Notes under the pieces: model-generated
Database searches by the model: none
What the model was told of the DNA's origin: nothing
The model's input: only the letters and a program-made list of their open reading frames with translations
Shown here: positions 38,648 through 47,833 of the stretch, one piece after another
Layout of the letters: each line of letters starts with the position of its first letter
How positions within the stretch are numbered: the first letter of the stretch is position 1
Program-made: the position numbers and the translations under genes
Source: Gammaproteobacteria bacterium
Lineage (GTDB): Bacteria > Pseudomonadota > Gammaproteobacteria > Eutrophobiales > Eutrophobiaceae
Direction of reading: 5' to 3'
NCBI GenBank assembly: GCA_028279365.1
Contig: JANQNX010000003.1
Coordinates: forward strand, 167,254-231,253
DNA length: 64,000 nucleotides

Positions 38648-39340
38648 TTGAATCAGGAAACCTCTTCGCATAACGGCATAAAAAGTTTTGTTCGTCGTGC
38701 TGGCCGGCTAACCCAGGCACAAGCAAGAGCGCTTGAATTATTCTGGCCAACCTACGGTCTGGATAAAGACGAACTACCATTAAACATTGATCATCTATTC
38801 CAACGCCATGCGCCGCTGGTGCTGGATATCGGTGTTGGTACCGGAGCCAGTACCATACATCATGCCATTCACCATCCGGAAAATAATTATCTTGCGATAG
38901 AAGTACATAAACCGGGCATCGGTCATTTGCTAAACGAAATCGAAAAGTATGCGCTTTCAAATATCCGAATCATTAACGATGATGTCATTACCGTTTTAAG
39001 AGAATACCTTGCTAATCATTCTATCTCACAATGCTTTATTTTTTTTCCCGATCCCTGGCCAAAAAAACGTCATCATAAACGGCGCTTAATCAATTCCACA
39101 TTAATAACGTTGCTAAAAGAAAAGATGACAGCACAAGCGCGCTTACATATTGCGACCGACTCAGCCGGCTATGCTGAACATATCAATGAGTTATTTTTAG
39201 ACAGTAAAGACTTTTACCATTTGGCCGGTCCTGCAGTTTATGCACCCAGACCTGATTGGCGCATCAAAACACGTTACGAAGACCGTGGATTAAATCTGCA
39301 ACATACTATTTACGATTACTGTCTTGGATTGAGTGTGTAA
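38648..39340 (+). CDS. trmB: tRNA (guanine-N7)-methyltransferase
   Basis: TrmB methylates G46 of tRNAs using SAM. Conserved parts are KSFVRRAGRLTQAQ at the N-terminus, the SAM loop VLDIGVGTGAS, and the hallmark FPDPWPKKRHHKRRL. The C-terminus TRYEDRGLNLQHTIYD is typical. The only in-frame start before the conserved region is TTG at 38648, six bases after thiG, without a clear ribosome-binding site, which suggests translational coupling. The 3' end overlaps the convergent yrfG by 25 bases. Confidence 0.95.
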   Translation: MNQETSSHNGIKSFVRRAGRLTQAQARALELFWPTYGLDKDELPLNIDHLFQRHAPLVLDIGVGTGASTIHHAIHHPENNYLAIEVHKPGIGHLLNEIEKYALSNIRIINDDVITVLREYLANHSISQCFIFFPDPWPKKRHHKRRLINSTLITLLKEKMTAQARLHIATDSAGYAEHINELFLDSKDFYHLAGPAVYAPRPDWRIKTRYEDRGLNLQHTIYDYCLGLSV

Positions 39341-39993
39341 GCCAGATCTTGAAACGACTCAATCGCGACGAAATCCTCCGTATCCTGAATTGGCGACTGG
39401 CTGTCCGGTTTTGCTATGCATAACAGATGTTGAATACCAAACTGACGTGCTGCCTTTAGCACAGTTAAATTGTCATCGATAAATATTGTCGTTTCGAGAT
39501 TAAACGGTATTTCTGCATGTAGCTTTTGCCAGAAAAACTGCTCTTCCTTCGCATGGCCAATTCGATGAGCGCTGACTATTTTGTCAAAGTAACGATCAAT
39601 ATTGGTCTTCTCCATTTTCATATCGATCAATTTTTCATGGGCATTGGTGACCATGACAACATGAATGTCTGAGTCGCTTAGGTATTGTAGAAATGATTCC
39701 GCATGCGGTCGAATATTGATCAAGTGCTCCACATCGGCCTTTAACGCCAATACATCAAGCTTTAATCGATCAGTCCAGAAATCCAGACAGTACCAGGAAA
39801 GGGTACCCGACTCATTTGCGTACCAGTCTCTTAACTGTTGTCGGGCCTGCTCTGAGGACATATTATGCGTTTTACCCCAATGATCCGGCAGATATTCTTG
39901 CCAGAAAAAATTATCAAAATGTAAATCAAGCAGCGTACCATCCATATCTAGCAGGACGGTATCAATGGCGCTCCAATCAAGCTCGGGTTTCAT
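39316..39993 (-). CDS. yrfG: HAD-type GMP/IMP nucleotidase (YrfG-like)
   Basis: A haloacid-dehalogenase-superfamily phosphatase that in E. coli dephosphorylates purine mononucleotides. The N-terminal nucleophile motif is LLDMDGTLLDLHFDNFFW, with the YrfG-specific WYCLDFWTDRL further on, motif II VVMVTNAH and the acidic motif IFIDDN. Length 225 matches the family. It is transcribed alone, convergent with and overlapping trmB, and divergent from cysQ (65-base gap). Confidence 0.92.
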   Translation of the reverse strand: MKPELDWSAIDTVLLDMDGTLLDLHFDNFFWQEYLPDHWGKTHNMSSEQARQQLRDWYANESGTLSWYCLDFWTDRLKLDVLALKADVEHLINIRPHAESFLQYLSDSDIHVVMVTNAHEKLIDMKMEKTNIDRYFDKIVSAHRIGHAKEEQFFWQKLHAEIPFNLETTIFIDDNLTVLKAARQFGIQHLLCIAKPDSQSPIQDTEDFVAIESFQDLAYTLNPRQ

Positions 39994-40058
39994 GTTTTAG
40001 TAAGACAGGTAAAATAGGAACAGTTATTTTATTGCAGCCAAAAAAATTAGCCAGTTGA

Positions 40059-40880
40059 ATGTCACCAATCACTCATAAGGAATTGCCGGATTTATCAGAC
40101 GCTATCTATTCTATAGCGAAACAAGCAGGTGCAAAAATACTGGAAATCTATAACACGGATTTCTCGGTAGAGAATAAAGAAGATAACTCACCACTGACGG
40201 CGGCTGACATGGCGGCGCATAAACTGATTTGTCAGGAACTGTCTGATTTGACACCTGCTACTCCAATACTCTCTGAAGAATCCGCCTCAATCAGTTTTGA
40301 AGAAAGACAACATTGGCATCAATATTGGCTAGTCGACCCATTGGACGGCACACGCGAATTCATCAAACGTAATGGCGAATTCTCCGTCAACATCGCGCTT
40401 ATCGAAGGCGATGGTTCGATCCTTGGCGTGGTATATATCCCGGTGGGTGATTACGGTTATGTCGCGGCAAAAAATGTCGGCGCATTTAAAATTGAGCAGA
40501 CTAAAACGCGTCAAGCTATACAGGTAAACAAAACAAAAGAGAATGCGATCACCATTGCTGGCAGTCGCTCTCATGGTAATCAGCGTTTGCGTACTTTTAT
40601 AGAAAGCTTGAACAATCCGGAAGTATTATCTGTCGGTAGTTCACTTAAGTTCTGTTTAGTCGCCGAAGGCAAAGCCGATATTTACCCGCGCTTCGGCCCC
40701 ACCTCGGAATGGGATAGCGCTGCCGCACAATGCGTAGTAGAAGAAGCAGGCGGCAAGGTAGTAGATCTCGAATTCAAACGACTATGCTATAACACCAAAG
40801 AATCATTATTAAACCCACAATTTTTAGTGATTGCCGACTCGGAGTTTGATTGGAAATCTTATCTAGCAAATAGTTATTGA
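40059..40880 (+). CDS. cysQ: 3'(2'),5'-bisphosphate nucleotidase CysQ
   Basis: CysQ hydrolyses PAP to AMP during sulfate assimilation; it belongs to the inositol-monophosphatase superfamily. Motifs are SPLTAADMAAHKLI, the metal-binding EES, DPLDGTREFIKRNGEFSVNI and SEWDSAAAQCVVEEAGG, all intact. The 273-residue length is normal. Found divergent from yrfG, a pairing seen in other gammaproteobacteria. Confidence 0.95.
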   Translation: MSPITHKELPDLSDAIYSIAKQAGAKILEIYNTDFSVENKEDNSPLTAADMAAHKLICQELSDLTPATPILSEESASISFEERQHWHQYWLVDPLDGTREFIKRNGEFSVNIALIEGDGSILGVVYIPVGDYGYVAAKNVGAFKIEQTKTRQAIQVNKTKENAITIAGSRSHGNQRLRTFIESLNNPEVLSVGSSLKFCLVAEGKADIYPRFGPTSEWDSAAAQCVVEEAGGKVVDLEFKRLCYNTKESLLNPQFLVIADSEFDWKSYLANSY

Positions 40881-40946
40881 AAAGCATAAAGCAAGTAAAA
40901 TATAAATCGCATTGTTTTACTATAAAAAAATGTCAACAATTTAACT

Positions 40947-40972
40947 CAGCTGCCGCGTTCAGCGGTCGGCTG
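40947..40972. other. GC-rich hairpin between convergent genes
   Basis: CAGCTGCCGC and GCGGTCGGCTG pair into a ten-base stem with one wobble and one bulged T, loop GTTCA, in the 140-base gap between cysQ and the convergent PEP-CTERM-like gene. Neither side has a proper U-tract, so it may act as a 3'-end stabiliser or a weak bidirectional terminator. Confidence 0.45.
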
Positions 40973-41020
40973 AAGTAATTGATCATTGAAAAATAATAAA
41001 ATAGTTAACATCAGGAAACT

Positions 41021-41680
41021 CTATAATTTTAATTTATGTTTAAAACTATAAAAAGCAGTTATCGCTGAAATTAATAACCATATAGATGGAGGAATCGGAA
41101 CTGGAGAAGGCTCACCAAATAATGAGAACGCCATTTCGCCACTTAAATTTTGAGTCCAATTATCCATAGTACCATAATCACTTAACCATGAATTTCCATT
41201 TCTAGATGAATATAACCAATTAGCTCCGTTCTGATTAAAAATTGTTGAATCATCATAATCTTTTTGAAGATGTATACCTATCCAATATTTATTATTCGAA
41301 AGTGCTGTAAATTCAGTATTAAAATTAAATTCAAGAATTCTTGATTGTTGATATGGATGGCCCCAATTTAGTGGCCCATTTCTAAGCAAAGGGTTGTTTG
41401 CAAAACCAGTAGATAAAACTTCACCTGGCATACCTTCCAAATCTTCAAATATAAAGTATTCTAGTGTGCCATCCCACGCGCCAAAATCACCTAAGCCATT
41501 CACATGGATTAAGGCTGCCAAAACATCCATGGATTGATCAAAACTAAAATCATCTGCCATTAATCGAAACGATGCTTGAATCGCATTGTTGCTGGGTCCA
41601 CCATTATAGTAAATAAGAGCTGCGTAAGATGAGTGAGCAAATGAAAAGAAAATAATAAATACTTTGAGTAATAGCGACAT
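41021..41680 (-). CDS. Exported protein with PEP-CTERM-like (VPLPA-type) sorting signal
   Basis: About 219 residues with an N-terminal signal peptide (LLLKVFIIFFSFAHSSYA) and a C-terminal tripartite signal: VPIPPSIWLL, a hydrophobic segment, then basic FKHKLKL. This matches the VPLPA/PEP-CTERM class processed by exosortase in biofilm-forming Gram-negatives. The middle is rich in Asn, Trp and aromatic residues with no recognised domain. I prefer ATG 41680 over the GTG at 41689. It is a single AT-rich gene; no exosortase is visible in the window. Confidence 0.75.
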   Translation of the reverse strand: MSLLLKVFIIFFSFAHSSYAALIYYNGGPSNNAIQASFRLMADDFSFDQSMDVLAALIHVNGLGDFGAWDGTLEYFIFEDLEGMPGEVLSTGFANNPLLRNGPLNWGHPYQQSRILEFNFNTEFTALSNNKYWIGIHLQKDYDDSTIFNQNGANWLYSSRNGNSWLSDYGTMDNWTQNLSGEMAFSLFGEPSPVPIPPSIWLLISAITAFYSFKHKLKL

Positions 41681-41907
41681 AAATACCACATTCCTAATTT
41701 TTTTGATTCTCTAATTAAATTATACACTTATAATTATTACTGAAGTATTACTAGCCCTGTATATGAACTTTTATATTTTTTTATAAGTAGGCCATAATAA
41801 ACAATGACAAAAAATTGAAAAGACTGTTCACCCTGCACATCGTAAACTCATATTACTAAAAAGAATTTCAGTGGTAGAAGTATCAAATCTGGTTTTAAGT
41901 ATTTTAG

Positions 41908-44643
41908 CTAACGAGACTTGCCTACCATATCCGCCAAACGCTCACCAAGTATATAACTGATATTGAAATTGAGTTTGGCGACAATGTTAGGGAAGAACTT
42001 CAAGTCCTGTTTCATTCTTTCATAATTAAAACGTAACGCGGTGACGTCTTCCGTTGCGATCACATTAGCCACGCGTTCAGCTTCACGGATATAACCTATC
42101 TCGCCAAAAGTTTGTCCTGGCTGTAAGTTTGCAATTGAATGCTTTTCTCCCTCATCTTCGCGAACGACTTCAGCTGAGCCTGACAGAATTAAATACATAT
42201 CGCGACCAATCGTATCCTGTTTGACCAATACGTCTCCTTGCTTAAATTCACGGAACTCTGATATCAATACCGCTTTCCTGCGTTGATACTCATTCATATT
42301 CTGGAACAAGGGGCTATCGATTAACACACTGCAATTTACCGGCATGGCACAGATTTGATATAGGCCTACCAGTCTGATACGCGCCATCAATATCGGTGTA
42401 ATTAACAGGTTGGCAAAGATAGAGAACAGCATCGTTGCTGCAGCCAGCGCACCGAACTGGGCAATAATGGTGAAATTGGAAAAGATCAAAATCCCGAAAC
42501 CTAACGACAGGGCGATACTCGAAATAATCAATGGTGCGGCTTCTTCACGCACAGAAGTATTTACCGCAGAGAGAAAATCTGACGTATGCCGGCATAACTC
42601 ATTGTATCTGGCTAATAAATGAATCGTGCCATCAATAGCAATACCGATCGCGATGACTGCCACCATCGCAGTACCGGGGTTTAGCGGTATATCCAACAAA
42701 CCCATAATACCGAACATCATTGCAATCGGAATCACTGCCGGGACGAGTGCGATCAACCCTCCCTTAACTGAAGTAAACATGATCGACATGATCAAAAATA
42801 TCAGCAGTAATAATAACAGCAATGCCTTGACCTGTGCGGTCATTAAACTCTCCGCCGCATTATTCACCATTAGATTCTCACCAATGATGTTGTAGCTAAT
42901 GTCTGAGCCGACGATAGGGCCCATCACCTGTTCCAATTCCTGAATGTATTTATTTAAGGTATGCGAGTCAGTGACATTATGCCGGACAATGATATTAGCC
43001 CGACGATAGTCCTGACTGATGTAGCTATCGGTATCGCCTCGGTGCATTAACATCAAAAACTGCGCGGCCAATTGTGGTGTTTCCGGTAAACCCTGTCCAA
43101 ATGTGACATCAGCACGGAACTGGTTATTCATAAACTTCAGGTGGTCAGCAATCGACAGGCTTTGATCATAGACACCCTGGCGTTTAAGAAACGCCTGAAT
43201 ATCACTCAACTTTTCCAGGTTTTCCGGTCGAATAAACGCGTGATCCTGATTCGATTCAAGAGAAATAAAGAATAACTTGATGCCTGCCAGATCTTCATGA
43301 ATACGTTTGGTATCCTGAATCAATGGGCGATCACTTGGGAAATAAGACAGCGGGTCGTTGGTAACATAAAGCCTGGTTGCTTGATAGATAAAGAACGCGC
43401 ACATCATCACAGTAAATACCAAGGTAGAAATCGGAAAATGAGATTGCGAGTAACGAAACAAACGCATAATACGATCCGGGACACTATTGGTCTCGACACA
43501 TTTAACCGGTGTGTTGTTAGAGTTTGTACCAAACAGTGACAACATCAATGGCATCAGCAGAATAGTAATAAAACCATTTAGTAACATGGCACTGCTGGCG
43601 GCGATTGAGAAATCCTTGATCAAGCCAATCTCACTGAATAAATTGCTGGCAAAGCCAAGCGTAGTAGTAAGTACAGTCAGTATTAGCGGCAGGCCAATAT
43701 GTTTCGCCATATACCTTACCGCCTGTTCACGGTTTCTATTCTCGGTTTGTTGATCCAGGCCGCGTAAATACGCCGCCATCATGTGTGTATCTTCAGTCGA
43801 ACCAATGACAATGATCAGCGATGGGATCATTGCACTCAGTATATTGATAGGGATACCTAACCAACCTAATAAACCAAATGTCCAGATGATAGTCATGACT
43901 GACGTCAGTAGTGGCACCATTGCAGACAGCCAGCTACGCATGAATATCAGGATCGAGATGACCAGTACGGCGGCAGACAATGGTCCGAGTAAAATAAAGT
44001 CATCATATAAACTCTGTTTTAACTCGGCATTAATTCGAGGGGGACCAACTTGCGTTAAATGTTCAAACTGCTCGCGATGCTTGGCTAATTCCTCTTCAAG
44101 TGCATGATGAAACGCCAAGCTAAAATCACTACGATTCTCATCCACTTCCTTGACCGAAACAATCATCGCCGTCACGGCACCATCATCAGAAAAGTAATTA
44201 CCCAGATAAAGCGGATTAGCCAAAGCACTCTTTTTTGCGCTTATTGCTTCTGCCTCGGTTTGCGGTGCCTCACGTAATACCGGCCTGCTGACTATCTTAC
44301 CTGCCTCACCTCGAACCGAGTGTAGACTGAACAAACTATCAACCCGGGTGACACCGTCAATCATTTCAATACTTTCGTGTAGCTGCTGCAAACTTGTCAG
44401 TTTTTCTGGTGTCCATAACGCAGCATCTTTTATGTAAACGATTGTTTTATTGTCTGTGCCAAACTCACCCATGACCCGCTGATAAACCAGTTTCGCCGGA
44501 TCATCTGCCGGTATCAGGCTATCCATGCTGGTATCAATCTTTAACTGCTGGATACCCGATAATGACATCATCGTAACCAGCAATAAAAACAGGCTCACGG
44601 GCAAGCGCGATTGATAACCGAGCATGTATAAACGCTCAATCAT
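41908..44643 (-). CDS. RND-superfamily transporter with C-terminal cNMP-binding domain
   Basis: The first 760 residues are a duplicated MMPL/RND-type membrane protein: TM1 near 14-32, a large periplasmic loop, five clustered TMs around 215-370 (with IVIGSTEDTHMMAAYLRG), a second periplasmic loop, and five more TMs (with AIGIAIDGTIHLLARYNEL). The C-terminal 130 residues are a CRP-like cyclic-nucleotide-binding domain (MYLILSGSAEVV, then FGEIGYIREAERVANVIA). Family members export lipids or hydrophobic compounds. It overlaps the LolA-like gene by 8 bases as the last gene of the pqi operon. The fused ligand-binding domain suggests regulated activity. Confidence 0.9.
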   Translation of the reverse strand: MIERLYMLGYQSRLPVSLFLLLVTMMSLSGIQQLKIDTSMDSLIPADDPAKLVYQRVMGEFGTDNKTIVYIKDAALWTPEKLTSLQQLHESIEMIDGVTRVDSLFSLHSVRGEAGKIVSRPVLREAPQTEAEAISAKKSALANPLYLGNYFSDDGAVTAMIVSVKEVDENRSDFSLAFHHALEEELAKHREQFEHLTQVGPPRINAELKQSLYDDFILLGPLSAAVLVISILIFMRSWLSAMVPLLTSVMTIIWTFGLLGWLGIPINILSAMIPSLIIVIGSTEDTHMMAAYLRGLDQQTENRNREQAVRYMAKHIGLPLILTVLTTTLGFASNLFSEIGLIKDFSIAASSAMLLNGFITILLMPLMLSLFGTNSNNTPVKCVETNSVPDRIMRLFRYSQSHFPISTLVFTVMMCAFFIYQATRLYVTNDPLSYFPSDRPLIQDTKRIHEDLAGIKLFFISLESNQDHAFIRPENLEKLSDIQAFLKRQGVYDQSLSIADHLKFMNNQFRADVTFGQGLPETPQLAAQFLMLMHRGDTDSYISQDYRRANIIVRHNVTDSHTLNKYIQELEQVMGPIVGSDISYNIIGENLMVNNAAESLMTAQVKALLLLLLLIFLIMSIMFTSVKGGLIALVPAVIPIAMMFGIMGLLDIPLNPGTAMVAVIAIGIAIDGTIHLLARYNELCRHTSDFLSAVNTSVREEAAPLIISSIALSLGFGILIFSNFTIIAQFGALAAATMLFSIFANLLITPILMARIRLVGLYQICAMPVNCSVLIDSPLFQNMNEYQRRKAVLISEFREFKQGDVLVKQDTIGRDMYLILSGSAEVVREDEGEKHSIANLQPGQTFGEIGYIREAERVANVIATEDVTALRFNYERMKQDLKFFPNIVAKLNFNISYILGERLADMVGKSR

Positions 44644-45550
44644 TTGGCTGACCGCCTAGCATATCTATCTCTTGCACTGCCGAGAAAAAAAACGTATCGG
44701 TTTCTTCAGTCGCAGGTTCAATATAGGGAAAATTGGCAAACAGCCATTCGGCAGTAAAGACCTCGGCCGGGACATAGTCTCTTGAGAAAATGCGACGGTG
44801 AATTTTAATCAAGGATTGGTGCCGCTCGCGTTTATCTTCTATCAGAATCATATTTGATCGCCACATATCACCATCCACCGCGCGCAAATCATGCTGGGTT
44901 TGTAATCTTTCAACACGACCCTGGCTATCATAATGCTGCGTCATCGTGATAAACAGATTATCCCGACAGATAAAATGTGTCTTAAGTTTTATCCCTTTTT
45001 CATCATCGTCTAGTTTACGATGCACATCCACTACTGCATATTGAACGCCTTCGATTTCTATATCATCAGTGCGAGCATAGTAGTAATCCTCCAACCTTTC
45101 ACCGGTAAGGTCTTCAACAGTAAAATCCGTGCCGAGGAAATGGTCGTTACTGCCCTCGCCTTTACTCTCAATTAACTTTTCCTGAAATCCGGGCAAGTAA
45201 AGAAATTTTTTTATTTCACCCTGTGCGTTCCGGTTGGCGAGTATTGCAACGCCCCGGACTTCTTCCGGATAATCAAACAACAACAGTAACTGAACGGTGC
45301 CGTCTTCATCCATGCGGGAATATCGCTTAAGACGACGGGTATCACGTACACCATTTCTGTCCTCCATCACCATGGACTGTTCTTCATAAATATAGGGAAA
45401 TTGCTGATGCCGTTGATGAACAACACGCATGATCTCCAGCCCTTCAGTGTCCGGGTTGAATGAAAACCCGGAAGTCGCATGGCAACTTAATGCCAACAGC
45501 ATACAACTGCAGTAGAGATAAGCTTGTTGGTGAAATTTGTTCATCATCAA
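44636..45550 (-). CDS. Outer-membrane lipoprotein-sorting (LolA-like) protein
   Basis: A signal peptide (YLYCSCMLLALSCHATSG region) precedes a LolA/LppX-type half-barrel domain of about 270 residues. Features are EEQSMVMEDRNGVRDTRRLKRYSR, VRGVAILANRNAQGEI and FLGTDFTVEDLTGERLEDYYY. Proteins of this type shuttle hydrophobic acyl chains across the periplasm, and they commonly pair with RND transporters of the kind encoded immediately downstream. It starts 5 bases after the pqiC stop. Confidence 0.87.
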   Translation of the reverse strand: MMMNKFHQQAYLYCSCMLLALSCHATSGFSFNPDTEGLEIMRVVHQRHQQFPYIYEEQSMVMEDRNGVRDTRRLKRYSRMDEDGTVQLLLLFDYPEEVRGVAILANRNAQGEIKKFLYLPGFQEKLIESKGEGSNDHFLGTDFTVEDLTGERLEDYYYARTDDIEIEGVQYAVVDVHRKLDDDEKGIKLKTHFICRDNLFITMTQHYDSQGRVERLQTQHDLRAVDGDMWRSNMILIEDKRERHQSLIKIHRRIFSRDYVPAEVFTAEWLFANFPYIEPATEETDTFFFSAVQEIDMLGGQPND

Positions 45551-45555
45551 ACCTG

Positions 45556-46158
45556 TTAACGTTGATGCCCGTTAATTGAGTCTGCAACAGCGCCTGACAA
45601 CTGGGCGAATAATTCGCTCATCGCTGTGACCATAGACGAGTAGTCCGTATCCTCAATCGCAGCTTGACTGGCAGTAGAAAGAAATTGCATAGCAAATGTC
45701 TTGTCTTCACTGCTTAACTGCCAACGTGCGATTAAACGAACGATGCCATCGGCATCCAGCTCAAACTTTTCAATAAACACCTGAATACGGTAATCCGCTT
45801 GTGAGGCGGATCGACTTAGTGGTGTGCCGACATCTGCGGTATCAAGCAGAACAGACAGGTTCCTGGATAAGGTACGTAATAAATTTTTACGAAGATTCTC
45901 ACCCCATTGATGATTGCTCGAAAAAGTAATTTGGTTACTATCCGTTCGCTTTGCAATATGAAAACGTTCCAGATACTGCGGCAGCTGCAAATCAATAATT
46001 TCCAGTTTTAATGGCGCGTCAGTTTTTTCCAGGCTGTCATTAGTGACAGGCTCTATCAGATAATATTTTGTACTTGGCTTGTTGCCACCACCGAGACAAG
46101 CTGACAACAACAGGCTACACATGGCAGTCACGATAATCGGGTAACAGTATTTCATCAT
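45556..46158 (-). CDS. pqiC: PqiC-like outer-membrane lipoprotein
   Basis: The 200-residue lipoprotein has a lipobox LLSAC (Cys near residue 21) and the ABC-type transport auxiliary fold (KYYLIEPV, then LEIIDLQLPQYLERFHIAKR, ending in a helix with VTAMSELFAQLSGAVADSI). PqiC anchors the PqiB tunnel at the outer membrane. It is 3 bases downstream of pqiB. Two Met codons at 46158 and 46155 are both possible starts. Confidence 0.88.
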   Translation of the reverse strand: MMKYCYPIIVTAMCSLLLSACLGGGNKPSTKYYLIEPVTNDSLEKTDAPLKLEIIDLQLPQYLERFHIAKRTDSNQITFSSNHQWGENLRKNLLRTLSRNLSVLLDTADVGTPLSRSASQADYRIQVFIEKFELDADGIVRLIARWQLSSEDKTFAMQFLSTASQAAIEDTDYSSMVTAMSELFAQLSGAVADSINGHQR

Positions 46159-46161
46159 GTA

Positions 46162-47829
46162 TTACTCCTGCTCATTATCTTTACCGAAAATAAACGCCTG
46201 CGGGTTTCGCTCCAGCATCTCGATTAGCGATCTCACTGAACGCGCCATTTCTTCCAGTTCCCCGGTTAATTTAATCACGTTATATTGCATAGGCGAGTTG
46301 GGCTCAAGCATGCTACTGGTCTTTTTAAGCGTATGATTTAGTTGATCCAACGTTGTTTGCGTCGAGCTGATTACTTCATCAATATTCGCTTCATCCACGT
46401 TTTGCAGAATATTCTTGAGTGAACTCATCGAGCCTTGCATATCCTGAATAGCCGTCGATAAACCCGGTGTAGAAATCAATTCATTAGCCGTTTTCAATGT
46501 CTCGTCTGCGGATTTAATGGTTTCCATGACCGTGCCGACGATGGATTGAATATCGATTTGATTAAGTTTTGATAACAGGCTTTCTGCCGATGCGGTAATC
46601 GCACCAAAATCAGCACTGGCGATAGTAGGTAATTCAGGATACGGCGTCTCTTCACCGCTAACAATAGCTGGCGAGTCAGGATGCATATCCAGATCAATGA
46701 ACAATTGATTCGTAATCAAGCTGCCAGTCTGCAGCCTTGCTCTTAACCCTTGTTGCACAAGTTTGTTTAAGGTTTCATAAGAGGTACCAAACTCTGAATT
46801 ACCACGTTTGATAATTCGTTGTGGTTCAATCTCGATTAGTACCGGTACCCGAAATGAGGTTTGCTGTTCATCAAACTCCAACCTGATATCTACCACCGAA
46901 CCGACTTTAATTCCCTTAAACTCAACCGGCGCTCCGCGACTTAAACCACGCACAGAACTATTAAAATAAATAATAAATTTTATGCGCTTACTGTAGGCAT
47001 TTTCTTCGATGCTTTCGTAATCATTATGTAAGGTAAAAATAAGATTATCGATATCAGTGGTTACCTGCTCCAGCGTCTCTGGTGTTTCAAATGCAATACC
47101 ACCGTAAATAATTGACCGCATAGATTCGGTACGTACTTTGACACCATCAGCATTGACAGAAACATCTATACCGCTGGCGTTCCAGAAGCGAGTGTTGCCA
47201 CGAATCAGCTGGTCGAACGGATCCTTGATAAAAGCATAGATAAAAATACTGCTCCGGTCGTTACCCAACTCATGTCCGAGCACTTCACCAGCCTGTAAGC
47301 CCTGAAAATAAATCGGCGAACCGGTATCGATCGATCCCAGGCGACGCGTCACCAATACTATTTTCTTGCCTAATTCATCCGCACGCACGACCGGCGGTTT
47401 TTCATAACCAACAAAGTGACGTTGTTCTGCACCGGGTCCCGGTTCAATCTCTATGTAGGCACCGGAGATCAAGGTGCCTAAACCAGAGGCACCTCTCAAG
47501 GAAAGTTGAGGTTTGACTACCCAAAAATGCGTGTCTCTTTTAAGAAATTGTTCTGATCCCTGATTGAATTCAACATGTAACAATACATTAGAGAAATCCT
47601 CGTTGAATTCAATTTTCTCTACCACACCAATATCGACGTTTTTATATTTGACCTTGGTCTTGCCGACTTCAATACCTTCAGCAGTTTTGAAACTGATGGT
47701 CGCTTGCGGGCCTTGTTCACTGATGGTTTTAGCGACCAGCCAGACACCCACTATCAATGTCACCACAGGAATAATCCAGACGACTGAAGGACCGGAACGT
47801 TTGCTGACTTGGGGGCTGGAAACTTCCAT
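46162..47829 (-). CDS. pqiB: PqiB-like MCE-domain protein
   Basis: One N-terminal TM (about 14-33, VVWIIPVVTLIVGVWLV) is followed by three MCE domains (starting near ATISFKTAEGIEVGKTKVKY, IVLVTRRLGSIDTGSPIYFQ and KFIIYFNSSVRGLSRGAPVEF, each shown in 20 residues or fewer) and a long C-terminal helical region that builds the trans-periplasmic needle. Length 555 matches PqiB. MCE proteins carry lipids between inner and outer membranes. It is 4 bases after pqiA. Confidence 0.94.
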   Translation of the reverse strand: MEVSSPQVSKRSGPSVVWIIPVVTLIVGVWLVAKTISEQGPQATISFKTAEGIEVGKTKVKYKNVDIGVVEKIEFNEDFSNVLLHVEFNQGSEQFLKRDTHFWVVKPQLSLRGASGLGTLISGAYIEIEPGPGAEQRHFVGYEKPPVVRADELGKKIVLVTRRLGSIDTGSPIYFQGLQAGEVLGHELGNDRSSIFIYAFIKDPFDQLIRGNTRFWNASGIDVSVNADGVKVRTESMRSIIYGGIAFETPETLEQVTTDIDNLIFTLHNDYESIEENAYSKRIKFIIYFNSSVRGLSRGAPVEFKGIKVGSVVDIRLEFDEQQTSFRVPVLIEIEPQRIIKRGNSEFGTSYETLNKLVQQGLRARLQTGSLITNQLFIDLDMHPDSPAIVSGEETPYPELPTIASADFGAITASAESLLSKLNQIDIQSIVGTVMETIKSADETLKTANELISTPGLSTAIQDMQGSMSSLKNILQNVDEANIDEVISSTQTTLDQLNHTLKKTSSMLEPNSPMQYNVIKLTGELEEMARSVRSLIEMLERNPQAFIFGKDNEQE

Positions 47830-47833
47830 AGGA

